A stretch of DNA of 64,000 nt from Thauera terpenica 58Eu (GTDB taxonomy: Bacteria; Pseudomonadota; Gammaproteobacteria; Burkholderiales; Rhodocyclaceae). A program made the position numbers and the translations under genes. Below, in pieces: positions 26,949 through 35,264 of the stretch. The notes beneath the pieces were generated by a model. The model was not told where the DNA came from, searched no databases, and worked only from the letters and a program-made list of their open reading frames with translations. The stretch's first letter is position 1. Every line of letters begins with the position of its first letter. The DNA lies in the NCBI RefSeq assembly GCF_000443165.1, contig NZ_ATJV01000048.1, positions 1 through 64,000 of the forward strand, given 5' to 3'.

Positions 26949-27743
26949 CTAGTCGCTATGAGACCCGGCGCCATCCAGCCCAGCGTCGGCCGAGCGCCTG
27001 CCCATCATCCGATCCAGACGAGCAAGCACACGCTGGGCGATGTCAGCGACGTCGAAGCTGTGCAGCTCGGCCAGTTCGGCGCAGCGCGCCAATATCCGGC
27101 CACGCGATGGCGGGAAACCCGGACCCGGCGCGGAAAAGCTGATGCGGTTGTCGCCGTCTTCGGCAGCGATCGCAAGCACGCGTCCATCGAAGGCCTCGCG
27201 CAGGCGAGCGGCATACACCGGGTAGCGACCATCACCCGCCCAGTGGTTGACCACCAGCACCCCATCGGGCGCGAGCGCGCGCCGGCAATCGGCAAAGAAG
27301 TCCGCGCTCCCCAGCCGCGCCGGCTGGCCTGTCGCGACGAAACCATCGACCAGCAGCACATCGGGCGCGTCGTCGCTGTCGCGCAGGTAGTCCGCCCCAT
27401 CGGCACACAGGACGCGAAAGCGCTCATCGTCGGGTGGAATGCCGAAGCGCTGTCGCAAGGCGATCACCTCCGGGCTGATCTCCACCGCGGTGAAGCGCGT
27501 ATCGGGCAAGGTGCGCAGACAGTACTTTGCCAATGAACCTCCACCCAGCCCCACCATCACGATGTGGCGTGGACGCGGCTTGAACAGCAGGAAGCCCATC
27601 ATCGCGCGCGTGTAATCCAGCGCCAGCACATCCGGGTCGGCAATCGACATCACGCTCTGCACCGTCAGCCCATCGAACTGCAGCGCACGCAGGGTGCCGA
27701 ATTCGGTCACGAACGGCCGGCTCTGTCCTTGCGCCTCGCTCAC
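26949..27743 (-). CDS. Spermidine synthase-like methyltransferase-fold protein
   Basis: 264 residues with the SpeE fold. The nucleotide loop 'I-V-M-V-G-L-G-G-G-S-L-A-K-Y' (about 61-74) is followed by 'A-V-E-I-S-P-E-V' and 'V-L-L-V-D-G-F'. The 'G-G-G-D-G' gatekeeping aspartates of true aminopropyltransferases are not present in that form (G-G-G-S here), so polyamine synthesis is uncertain. Four-base overlap with the GNAT gene. Confidence 0.8.
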   Translation of the reverse strand: MSEAQGQSRPFVTEFGTLRALQFDGLTVQSVMSIADPDVLALDYTRAMMGFLLFKPRPRHIVMVGLGGGSLAKYCLRTLPDTRFTAVEISPEVIALRQRFGIPPDDERFRVLCADGADYLRDSDDAPDVLLVDGFVATGQPARLGSADFFADCRRALAPDGVLVVNHWAGDGRYPVYAARLREAFDGRVLAIAAEDGDNRISFSAPGPGFPPSRGRILARCAELAELHSFDVADIAQRVLARLDRMMGRRSADAGLDGAGSHSD

Positions 27744-28198
27744 GCCCCACCCTCACCCGACGCCCTGCAGCACCGCCGCATGGCGCGATGCACGATTCCC
27801 GCCTCCATGAAAGGCTCTCCTTCCTCGATGAAACCTTGACGGCGATAAAAGTCCAGCGCCTGCACCTGCGCATTGAGCATCACCTGCTCCATGCCGTGCC
27901 GCACGGCCTCGGCAACCAGCGCCTCCAGCACCGCTGCGCCGATGCCGCGTCCGCGCCAGCGCGCATCGACGGCCATGCGCCCAATGTGACCATCGGGCAG
28001 CAAGCGGCCAGTGGCCACCACCTCGCCGCCGGCGTTGAGCGCCAGCGCATGCCGGCTCAGCGCGTCGAAGGCGTCGAGCTCGAGTTCGGCGGGCACCCCC
28101 TGCTCGACCACGAAGACCTGCATGCGTAGCGGCATCACACGCGCCTGCGCGGCGCCCCAGTCCACGATCTCGAGGTTCAGCTCATGCTGCACATTCAT
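27740..28198 (-). CDS. GNAT-family N-acetyltransferase
   Basis: 152 residues from the ATG at 28198, which overlaps the L,D-transpeptidase stop; the ORF extends to 28396 but that part is antisense noise. Acetyl-CoA site: 'I-G-R-M-A-V-D-A-R-W-R-G-R-G-I-G-A-A-V-L' (R-G-x-G-I/G). 'M-P-L-R-M-Q-V-F-V-V-E-Q-G-V-P' is the signature of the ElaA/YjcF-like subgroup, whose substrates are mostly unknown. Confidence 0.87.
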   Translation of the reverse strand: MNVQHELNLEIVDWGAAQARVMPLRMQVFVVEQGVPAELELDAFDALSRHALALNAGGEVVATGRLLPDGHIGRMAVDARWRGRGIGAAVLEALVAEAVRHGMEQVMLNAQVQALDFYRRQGFIEEGEPFMEAGIVHRAMRRCCRASGEGGA

Positions 28199-28674
28199 TC
28201 GCAGATCTCCACCTTGGTGCCGACCCTCACCAGATCGAACAGCTCCATGATGTCGCGATTGCGCATGCGCACGCAGCCATGCGACAAGGGCACCCCCATC
28301 GGCTGGTCGTCGCCGGTGCCGTGGATGTAGATGTAGCGCCGCATGGAATCCACCGCGCCGAGGCGGTTGCGTCCTGGCTCCTCGCCACACAGCCACAGGA
28401 TGCGGCTCAGGATCCAGTCACGCCCGGGATGCTCGGCGGCGAACGCAGGCGTCCAGTACTCGCCGCTCGGACGCCGGCCCCGAAACACCGTGCCATCAGG
28501 CAGACCCTCGCCGATGCGGGCGCGGATGCGGTGCCAGCCGCGCGGCGTGCGATAGCTGCCCGCCTCTTCGCCTGCGCCATTGCGCGCGGTGGACACCGCA
28601 TAGCGACGGATGCAGGCCCCGTCAGCACCGAACAACTCCAGGCACTGCCGGCCGATATCGACGCGGATGCGCAT
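28195..28674 (-). CDS. L,D-transpeptidase (YkuD) domain protein without signal peptide
   Basis: 159 residues, almost only the catalytic domain. The motif H118-G-T-G-D ... S131-H-G-C134-V-R136-M contains the catalytic cysteine, histidine and arginine, so activity is expected. Such enzymes make 3-3 crosslinks in peptidoglycan or attach lipoproteins. No signal peptide or membrane helix is seen: the protein starts M-R-I-R-V-D-I-G-R-Q directly in the first beta strand. It lies between tadA and the GNAT gene, overlapping or abutting both. Confidence 0.88.
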   Translation of the reverse strand: MRIRVDIGRQCLELFGADGACIRRYAVSTARNGAGEEAGSYRTPRGWHRIRARIGEGLPDGTVFRGRRPSGEYWTPAFAAEHPGRDWILSRILWLCGEEPGRNRLGAVDSMRRYIYIHGTGDDQPMGVPLSHGCVRMRNRDIMELFDLVRVGTKVEICE

Positions 28675-29169
<495 letters not shown>

Positions 29170-29257
29170 CTAACGGATGGTGACCGTAGCGGACGCCGCA
29201 GGCGGCCCGTTGCCGTACTCCAGTGCTATCGCCACAGTGCACGAGAGGGGCTTGTCA

Positions 29258-29833
29258 TCACGCAGTGTCTTTCGCGGCGCGTGCCAGCATGAGCAGCGAA
29301 ATCCCGGTCGACAAGAAATTCAGCCCCAGAAGCAGACCCAGGGTCCACACCGCCGTTTGTGGCCATCCAGCAAGAATGATGGCACCAAGGATCAGCGAAC
29401 ACAGCCCGCTGAAGATCATCCACCCCCAGTTGTGCAGGCCTGCGCTCATCCGCAGACCAAGAAGGATGGAGACGATCCCTTCCATCAGGAAAACCACCAT
29501 CATCACGACCGTCAGCGCTTCAACGCCCACGCTGGGGTACAGCAAAAAGAGGAGCCCCAGGAGAAAGGTCGCGCCGAACGCAACAGCGGCATAGCGCCCT
29601 TCCTGTGCGGCGCGCATTTCCCAGGCAAACCAGAGGCCAGCCGCACCCCACAAGCTCAGCATCCAGGCGATCAGAAGCTCTCCGGCCAGCGTCGCCCAAG
29701 CCGGCACAAGAATGGCAATCGCCCCGATCACGATAAAGACGATACCGATGCCCTTGAAGCGTTTCGCGATGCCATACCGCAGGAAAGGCGGCTTGAGGAC
29801 CGCGCCTCTTGAAGGGTGATCCAGGGTACGCAT
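29258..29833 (-). CDS. hdeD: HdeD-family membrane protein
   Basis: 191 residues from the ATG at 29833; GGAG lies upstream, and the longer frame to 29992 crosses the regulatory region. Six predicted membrane helices as two repeats of three (for example I-G-I-V-F-I-V-I-G-A-I-A-I-L-V-P and S-L-I-L-G-A-I-I-L-A-G-W-P), the DUF308/HdeD pattern. HdeD is linked to acid resistance in E. coli at high cell density. Divergent from an OmpR-type response regulator, with a 24-bp element (29914-29937) in between that recurs upstream of the patatin operon. Confidence 0.88.
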   Translation of the reverse strand: MRTLDHPSRGAVLKPPFLRYGIAKRFKGIGIVFIVIGAIAILVPAWATLAGELLIAWMLSLWGAAGLWFAWEMRAAQEGRYAAVAFGATFLLGLLFLLYPSVGVEALTVVMMVVFLMEGIVSILLGLRMSAGLHNWGWMIFSGLCSLILGAIILAGWPQTAVWTLGLLLGLNFLSTGISLLMLARAAKDTA

Positions 29834-29913
29834 TTGAGGTTTCTCCGCTGTCGGTCGGCCCTGATGACCGTCCGGTCTGACCGTTCTACGCTCCCGATCG
29901 GACACGAAACTCA

Positions 29914-29937
29914 CCCCAAGCTTACGTTTGCGCAAGC
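29914..29937 (-). promoter_or_regulatory. Candidate response-regulator operator, copy 1
   Basis: On the plus strand this is CCCCAAGCTTACGTTTGCG followed by CAAGC, 81 bases upstream of hdeD and 67 bases upstream of the response-regulator start. It matches the element at 34994-35018 upstream of the patatin gene in 20 of 25 aligned columns (one gap), in the same orientation relative to the minus-strand gene. Flanking AAGCTT repeats could be the half-sites of an OmpR-type dimer. Confidence 0.55.
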
Positions 29938-30003
29938 TTCGCAGAAAAGCTGGTTGAAACCGGAGCCGATGCGTAACCTTCCCCGAACACACGGAGTGCC
30001 CCC

Positions 30004-30681
30004 ATGAAAATCCTGCTGGCCGAAGATGATCTGAAAATGGCCGAATACCTTTGCGCCGGATTGATCGAGAATGGCCACAGCGTCGATCATGTGACTGACG
30101 GACGCGAAGCCCTGAGCTATTGCCTCTACCAGACCTGCGACATCGTCATCCTCGACCGCATGATGCCGGGGATGGACGGGCTGTCGGTTCTCAAGGCGCT
30201 GAGGGCGGCGCGCAAGGACGTGCCGGTTCTGTTTCTCACCGCCATGGGGCAGATTGATGACAGGGTGGAAGGGCTCTCGGCGGGCGGTGACGATTATCTC
30301 GTCAAGCCCTTTCATTTTTCCGAGTTTCTGGCGCGCGTCGCAGCAATTACACGGCGCAAGCTCGAGACGCCGGAAACGAACGCACTCGACGTCCACGACC
30401 TGCATCTCGATCTGCTCTCACGCACCGCGTCCCGCCAGGGCAGGCTGATCGAGCTCCACGCCAAGGAATTCGCCTTGCTTGAAATCCTGATGCACAACGC
30501 GGGCCGCGTGGTGACGCGCACGATGCTGCTGGAACGTGTCTGGAACTTCAACTTCGAACCCAACACAACGGTGGTCGAGACGCACATGAGTCGCTTGCGC
30601 AGCAAGATCGACAAACCCTTCGATACCGCCCTGATCCACACCATCCGCAACACCGGATACTCGATGCATGGACCGCGGTAA
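30004..30681 (+). CDS. OmpR-family response regulator
   Basis: 225 residues. Receiver domain with acidic pair E7-D8-D9, phosphorylation site D51 in V-I-L-D-R-M-M-P, T79 and K101 in L-V-K-P-F. The C-terminal winged-helix DNA-binding domain ends with T-V-V-E-T-H-M-S-R-L-R-S-K-I and T-I-R-N-T-G-Y-S-M. Its stop overlaps the kinase start by 14 bases. It is divergent from hdeD and is the natural candidate to bind the 24/25-bp elements at 29914 and 34994. Confidence 0.95.
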   Translation: MKILLAEDDLKMAEYLCAGLIENGHSVDHVTDGREALSYCLYQTCDIVILDRMMPGMDGLSVLKALRAARKDVPVLFLTAMGQIDDRVEGLSAGGDDYLVKPFHFSEFLARVAAITRRKLETPETNALDVHDLHLDLLSRTASRQGRLIELHAKEFALLEILMHNAGRVVTRTMLLERVWNFNFEPNTTVVETHMSRLRSKIDKPFDTALIHTIRNTGYSMHGPR

Positions 30682-32068
30682 CGTCCTTTCAGGGGCCGCG
30701 TTCTCGGCGGTCCTGATGTCGGCGCTGGTTTTTCTGGTCGTGCTGATCACGGTTGGGGTGGTGACCCATGGCTACGTCGAGCGCAGCATGACCGAGGAGT
30801 TGCGCGACGACGTGAGGACGCGATGGGATCTGTTCGCGGCCGACTATGGCGACAAGGACATCGCCGCCGTTGCCGAACTGATAGCCAACGCCACCCTGTT
30901 CACCGCGCAGGGACGTGGGGTCGTCGGCCTGTTCGACCCCGCGGGGACCCCAATCGCCGGCAACATTCTCGAACGTCCGCACGCACCCGGTTGGCACGAG
31001 GCCGCGCTGGCCGTGTCGGGTGCTGCCACGCCGATCCAGACTGGCGAGCGCGACTTCACCTATCTCTATCGCAGCGCCCTCCTCGGTGGCCACACCCTGG
31101 TCGTCGGTCAACGCACCGACCGTCTGGCCCTCACCAAGCGTGCCACTTTCCGCACCCTGGCCATATCGGGTTTTGTGGTGGTCCTGGCAATGCTGAGCGC
31201 AGGCTATTTTTTCAGCCGCAAGAGCCAGTACAAGCTTGAACAGCTCGAGACCACGCTTGCGCGGATTTCGGACGGCGACATGAGCGCACGCACAAACTTG
31301 TCGTCAGACAAGGACCAGATCGACCGCATCGCTGAACGCATCAACGCCCATCTCGACACGCTGTCGCACCTGATGGTCTCGACCCGCGTCACCGCCGCTG
31401 CCATTGCTCACGATCTCAAGTCACCACTCGCGCGCGCTTATCTCGGGCTCGGGCGCGCCCTGACACAGTTCGAGGCAGGGCGGGATCCGCGCGCTGAAAT
31501 TGAGGACACCCAGGCCGAGCTCGAACGGATGAACGGAATTTTCGACACCTTCCTGCGTCTCGCCCGCATCGAGGGCGGCGCGGACGGTGCGACCTTCGCC
31601 GAGCTCGATCTGGGCGCCCTGATGGACGATCTGGCAGAGACCTATCAGATGGTGGCTGAAGACAAGGGACAGCGCTTTGTCTACACGCGCCCGGTCAGGG
31701 AAAGCACGATGGTCATGGGTGACGCCACCATGCTGCAACAGCTGCTTGTCAACTTGCTTGAGAACGCCGTGACTCATGGTGGCGACGACAACCGCATTGG
31801 GCTTAGCATCGACCACACCGCGGATCACATCCATCTGATCGTCAGCGATTCAGGACCCGGCATTCCCAAGCTGGCCCGTGATGCCGTGTTCGAGCCCTTC
31901 CATCGCCTCGACCCCAGTCGCAGCAAACCCGGCAGCGGGCTGGGGCTGGCGCTGGTGCGGGCGATTGCAGAGCGCCATGGCGCCCGTGTCACGCTGTCGG
32001 ACAATGCACCTGGCCTGCGTGTCGTGGTGTCCTTTCTCCGCACGAACACGATTTCGGTCGCACTGTAA
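30668..32068 (+). CDS. Sensor histidine kinase
   Basis: 466 residues. Membrane helices at about 10-33 and 163-182 enclose a periplasmic domain of about 130 residues with no recognised family; a HAMP linker follows. HisKA: H248 in I-A-H248-D-L-K-S-P-L-A-R. HATPase: N box L-L-V-N-L-L-E-N-A-V-T-H, D-S-G-P-G-I-P and G-S-G-L-G-L-A-L-V. It should phosphorylate the overlapping response regulator. The stimulus is unknown; hdeD next door suggests acid or membrane stress. Confidence 0.94.
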   Translation: MDRGNVLSGAAFSAVLMSALVFLVVLITVGVVTHGYVERSMTEELRDDVRTRWDLFAADYGDKDIAAVAELIANATLFTAQGRGVVGLFDPAGTPIAGNILERPHAPGWHEAALAVSGAATPIQTGERDFTYLYRSALLGGHTLVVGQRTDRLALTKRATFRTLAISGFVVVLAMLSAGYFFSRKSQYKLEQLETTLARISDGDMSARTNLSSDKDQIDRIAERINAHLDTLSHLMVSTRVTAAAIAHDLKSPLARAYLGLGRALTQFEAGRDPRAEIEDTQAELERMNGIFDTFLRLARIEGGADGATFAELDLGALMDDLAETYQMVAEDKGQRFVYTRPVRESTMVMGDATMLQQLLVNLLENAVTHGGDDNRIGLSIDHTADHIHLIVSDSGPGIPKLARDAVFEPFHRLDPSRSKPGSGLGLALVRAIAERHGARVTLSDNAPGLRVVVSFLRTNTISVAL

Positions 32069-32126
32069 AGCAAGGCCATCACCTCGAAATTCTGCTGCTG
32101 TCGGCTTCACCGCTCGGCCGCTGCGC

Positions 32127-32888
32127 TCAGGCGATGCGAGCCTTGCGATGCTGCCGCATCTCAAACACAACAAGCGCCACAATCAGCACAAGACAGACGA
32201 ATGAAGCATTGTAGGTGCCAAGATTCAGGCCTCCCTTCGCCAGGGGCTTGGTGAGCAGATCGCCGAAGGTCGCGCCAAAGGGTCGGGTGAAGACGAAGGC
32301 AACCCAGAACACCGCCACTTCATTCATCACCTTCGTGTAGTGGGCGACCAGCACCGCTGCGATCACACCGAGGCAAACCAGCGCGCCGCCGAGATAGCTC
32401 AGACCCAGGCCGTCAACGAGCCAGTCGCCGAACGCCGTGCCGAGAGAGTTGGAAAACAGCACCGCAATCCAGAACAGGATCTCGACATCCCTGCGCACGA
32501 TGGCGTCGACCTTGAGATGCCCCTCGCGCCGGAACCACACGAACAGGGTGGTGAACAAACCAGCGCTGAGCAGGATCGACCCACCGAGGTAGCCGACATG
32601 CAGCGTCCGATCCAGAAAATCCGAAATCTCCGTACCCATCGTGGTGGTGCCGACAATGGCGGCCCAGAACAGGGCTGGATGGTATTTCCTTGCACTGACT
32701 TGAGGAAGCAGAAAGGCCAGGAAAAGAGCGCCCGTCACCCCCAGCCCGACGAGATAGCCGAGGCTGAGGGTTTGGGCGATGAAATCACCGGTCGTTTCGC
32801 CCAGCGTCGTGGCAACGATCTTGATGACCCAGAAGGCGAGCGTGACTTCGGCGATCTTGTTCAGGGTGTGGGTGTTGGACGATAGCAT
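32127..32888 (-). CDS. COG4705-type membrane protein with four repeats
   Basis: 253 residues, about eight hydrophobic segments. Four repeats each contain F-W, then 14 residues, then Asp: W20/D35, W75/D90, W140/D155, W195/D210. Each Asp is in 'G-x-x-x-(G/S)-D-(F/W/L)' and is followed by 'L-x-x-G/S-Y-L-G-G' in the first three repeats. Spacing 55-65-55 shows an internal 120-residue duplication on top of an older one. I recall such proteins as COG4705, uncharacterised. Conserved acidic residues in membrane repeats suggest ion or metal transport, but this is inference. It follows the 3-hydroxybutyrate dehydrogenase gene by 83 bases. Confidence 0.8.
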   Translation of the reverse strand: MLSSNTHTLNKIAEVTLAFWVIKIVATTLGETTGDFIAQTLSLGYLVGLGVTGALFLAFLLPQVSARKYHPALFWAAIVGTTTMGTEISDFLDRTLHVGYLGGSILLSAGLFTTLFVWFRREGHLKVDAIVRRDVEILFWIAVLFSNSLGTAFGDWLVDGLGLSYLGGALVCLGVIAAVLVAHYTKVMNEVAVFWVAFVFTRPFGATFGDLLTKPLAKGGLNLGTYNASFVCLVLIVALVVFEMRQHRKARIA

Positions 32889-32971
32889 TCGCAGTTCCTT
32901 CCATTGCAGGGCCGGAACCAGAGCGAGCGGATCGCGCGCCCGGCCCCGACCCTGGTTTTTTTCGAGCGGAT

Positions 32972-33754
32972 TCAGTTCATGTACCAGCCGTGGCTGACGA
33001 CCAGGGATTGGCCGGTCAGGGCATTGGAGGGAAAGGCGGCGAAGAGGTGGGCGACTTCAGCCACGTCCTCGATCGTGGTGAAGGCATGATCGACGGTTTC
33101 GCCCAGCATCACGTGATTGATGACTTCCGTGGTGGAAATCCCCAGATCCTTGGCTTGCTCCGGAATCTGCTTTTCGACCAGCGGCGTGTTGACGAAGCCG
33201 GGGCAGATCACGTTGGCGCGCACGCCATGTTCGGCCCCTTCCTTCGAGATCACACGCGCCAGGCCGAGCAGGCCATGCTTGGCCGTGACATAGGCCGACT
33301 TCAGTGGCGAGGCCTCCTTTGAGTGCACCGATCCCATGAAGATGATGGAGCCCGACCCCGCCTTGTACATGTGCGGCAGGCAGGCTTTCGAGGTCAGAAA
33401 GGCACCGTCGAGGTGGATTGCGAGCAGCTTTTTCCATTCGTTGAAGGGAAAATCTTCCAGCCGGTGCACGATCTGTATGCCGGCGTTGGAGATCAGAACG
33501 TCGATCCGACCCCACTTTTCGACCACCTGCGCAACGCCCGCGTTCACCTGCGCCTCGTCGGTCACGTTCATCTCGACCGCCATGGCTACGCCCGGGCCTT
33601 GGGCTGTAAGTGCATCAGCCGCCTGCTGCGCAAGGCCGAGCTTCAGATCGGCAATGACGATCTTGGCACCATCGGCAACGAAGCGCGTCGCGATCCCGTA
33701 GCCGATCCCGCTGGCTGCGCCAGTGATGATGCACACCTTGTCCTTGAGATTCAT
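32972..33754 (-). CDS. hbdH: 3-hydroxybutyrate dehydrogenase (SDR family)
   Basis: 260 residues, short-chain dehydrogenase. Cofactor loop T-G-A-A-S-G-I-G (11-18), N-A-G, and catalytic S in F-M-G-S-V-H-S-K, then Y-V-T-A-K. 'G-F-V-N-T-P-L-V-E-K-Q-I' and 'L-T-G-Q-S-L-V-V-S-H-G-W-Y-M' are typical of D-3-hydroxybutyrate dehydrogenase, which oxidises 3-hydroxybutyrate to acetoacetate with NAD in PHB breakdown. It lies 44 bases downstream of the patatin gene, a frequent pairing in betaproteobacteria. Confidence 0.88.
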   Translation of the reverse strand: MNLKDKVCIITGAASGIGYGIATRFVADGAKIVIADLKLGLAQQAADALTAQGPGVAMAVEMNVTDEAQVNAGVAQVVEKWGRIDVLISNAGIQIVHRLEDFPFNEWKKLLAIHLDGAFLTSKACLPHMYKAGSGSIIFMGSVHSKEASPLKSAYVTAKHGLLGLARVISKEGAEHGVRANVICPGFVNTPLVEKQIPEQAKDLGISTTEVINHVMLGETVDHAFTTIEDVAEVAHLFAAFPSNALTGQSLVVSHGWYMN

Positions 33755-33798
33755 TTTTCAGCTCCTTTTACCGCGTTTGAATTGAGGCCTAGCCAATT

Positions 33799-34926
33799 TC
33801 ACGCCAGCGCCGACGATCGCTTTCGTGATGGCTTGGCACCGAGATCGAAGACCTGCAAGCCGTCCATGCCGATCTGACGGGATTTCCACGCTTCATGCGT
33901 AATGGTCCGTTTCGCATCCGCCATGCCGGCCGCCCAGTGCTCGGTCATGGACAGGCGCGAAAACTCATAGTCCTTCGAGTTGCTCTCGAAGCCCTCCTTG
34001 CGATGGATCAGATGCGCCAGCGTCACCGGACATTCAGGGCCGGTCGCACACAGAAAGGCCAGGTCGGGATCCGCTTGCAGCGCTTTGGGGAGTTTCGCGG
34101 CCAAGCGCGTGGCAGCGCCATGGATGTCGTGCAACTGCCTGAATCGATCAGTGGTCAGGCGCGTACGGCTGGAGAAGCGGATGTCCTTTTCACGCTGCTC
34201 CACGTCGACCAGGTTTTCGGGGATATCGCCGCGAGCGTTGAACAAGTCGACCTGAAAGATGCAAACCGGATCGGCGCCTACGTTCTCCATCACATATTGC
34301 AAAGGGGTGTTGGACACCAGGCCGCCATCCCAATAAAAGCGCCCATCGATCTCAACCGGTGGAAAACCTGGCGGAAGGGCACCGCTGGCCATGATGTGAC
34401 GCACATCGATCCGCATCTTGCTGCTGTCGAAATAGGCGAAATTTCCCGTTTCGATGTCGACCGCGCCAACACTGATCCGTGGCCCCTTATCGTTCAGATA
34501 AGCGAAATCCACCACCTCAGCGAGTGTTTCTTTCAAGGGTGATGTGTCGTAAACACTCAGCGCCTGTGTTGCGCCAAGCGGCCAGAACGCCAACGGCGAG
34601 CGTGGGGTGAAAAACCCCGGAACGCCTGCTGCCATGACCTGCGCCGCGGCGAACTCGGTGAATGTGCTGCGCGACCGTGAGCCCCACAACCAGGGTGTGA
34701 AGGCGAGCGAGGAACTCACGCACTCCCAGAATGCGCGCAGGCGTCCGACTCTCTGATGCGGTGGGTTGCCACAGATGATCGCTGCATTGATCGCCCCGAT
34801 CGAGATGCCTGCGACCCAGTCGAAATCAAATCCACCTTCGGCCAGAACCTGAGACGCGCCGGCCTGATAGGCACCGAGTGCACCACCGCCTTGCAGCACC
34901 AATACCGTCTGTTCCATCTTGGGCAT
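33799..34926 (-). CDS. Patatin-like phospholipase with DUF3734-type C-terminus
   Basis: 375 residues from the ATG at 34926, since AAGGAG is six bases upstream; ATG at 34941 lies before this Shine-Dalgarno. Patatin motifs: oxyanion G-G-G-A-L-G-A-Y, nucleophile elbow G-I-S-I-G (Ser dyad) and D-G-G-L. The C-terminal 100 residues carry 'K-D-I-R-F-S-S-R-T-R' and 'D-Y-E-F-S-R-L-S-M', as in the DUF3734 extension. Predicted to hydrolyse membrane lipids or possibly short-chain esters. First gene of a probable patatin-hbdH-COG4705 operon. Confidence 0.9.
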   Translation of the reverse strand: MPKMEQTVLVLQGGGALGAYQAGASQVLAEGGFDFDWVAGISIGAINAAIICGNPPHQRVGRLRAFWECVSSSLAFTPWLWGSRSRSTFTEFAAAQVMAAGVPGFFTPRSPLAFWPLGATQALSVYDTSPLKETLAEVVDFAYLNDKGPRISVGAVDIETGNFAYFDSSKMRIDVRHIMASGALPPGFPPVEIDGRFYWDGGLVSNTPLQYVMENVGADPVCIFQVDLFNARGDIPENLVDVEQREKDIRFSSRTRLTTDRFRQLHDIHGAATRLAAKLPKALQADPDLAFLCATGPECPVTLAHLIHRKEGFESNSKDYEFSRLSMTEHWAAGMADAKRTITHEAWKSRQIGMDGLQVFDLGAKPSRKRSSALA

Positions 34927-34993
34927 CACCCACTCCTTCATCGTTTTCGCTTCGACGAGGGAAAGATAGTCCTTCGATGGCGCCTGCCTTTTT

Positions 34994-35018
34994 CCCGAAC
35001 CTTACATTTGTGACAAGC
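34994..35018 (-). promoter_or_regulatory. Candidate response-regulator operator, copy 2
   Basis: Plus-strand CCCGAACCTTACATTTGTG then ACAAGC, 68 bases upstream of the patatin start. It is the second copy of the element between hdeD and the response regulator, with the core CTTAC-R-TTTG-Y-G shared. A weak TATCTT -10 box lies downstream on the minus strand, which would suit an activated promoter. Confidence 0.55.
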
Positions 35019-35223
35019 ATGGGGCCGCGCGCTCAAGCGCTGTCGTGGAGATGCTCTGCGGGCGCTCACTGCTCCACCCCGGTCACCTCTGAACATCTGA
35101 TTGCATCAGGGCCCGGTTCGAGGTGTCATCGGGGCGACAAATCATCGCCTCACCTTGCCGCCCCGACAGACAGCCTCTCCGGCACGAAACCGTGCCCCGC
35201 TGTGCGCTAGAATTCGACCTCCT

Positions 35224-35253
35224 GCCCCCAGCCCAGGGGGCGTTTTCGTTTTT
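35224..35253 (+). promoter_or_regulatory. Terminator-like hairpin in the xpt leader (candidate attenuator)
   Basis: GCCCCC, a six-base loop, then GGGGGC and GTTTTCGTTTTT: a six-bp GC stem followed by a U-rich tract, ending 11 bases before the xpt start. Placed in the leader of a purine salvage gene, it could act as an attenuator. No known purine-riboswitch core is visible, and an alternative antiterminator pairing is not obvious. Confidence 0.5.
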
Positions 35254-35264
35254 GGATCTCAGGC

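Larger units (their letters stand above)
34927..35264. other. Intergenic region between patatin operon and xpt
   Basis: About 340 bases without a supported gene. From left to right: the operator-like element of the patatin operon (34994-35018); a GC stem (35129-35136 with 35159-35166); a small hairpin GGCACG-AAAC-CGTGCC (35181-35196); a TAGAAT -10-like box (35208-35213); and a terminator-like hairpin (35224-35253) just before xpt. Confidence 0.7.

Noticed and set aside
35129-35264. Guanine/purine riboswitch before xpt
   Set aside because: The conserved loop sequences and the three-way junction of the known purine aptamer are absent; only a terminator-like hairpin can be supported.
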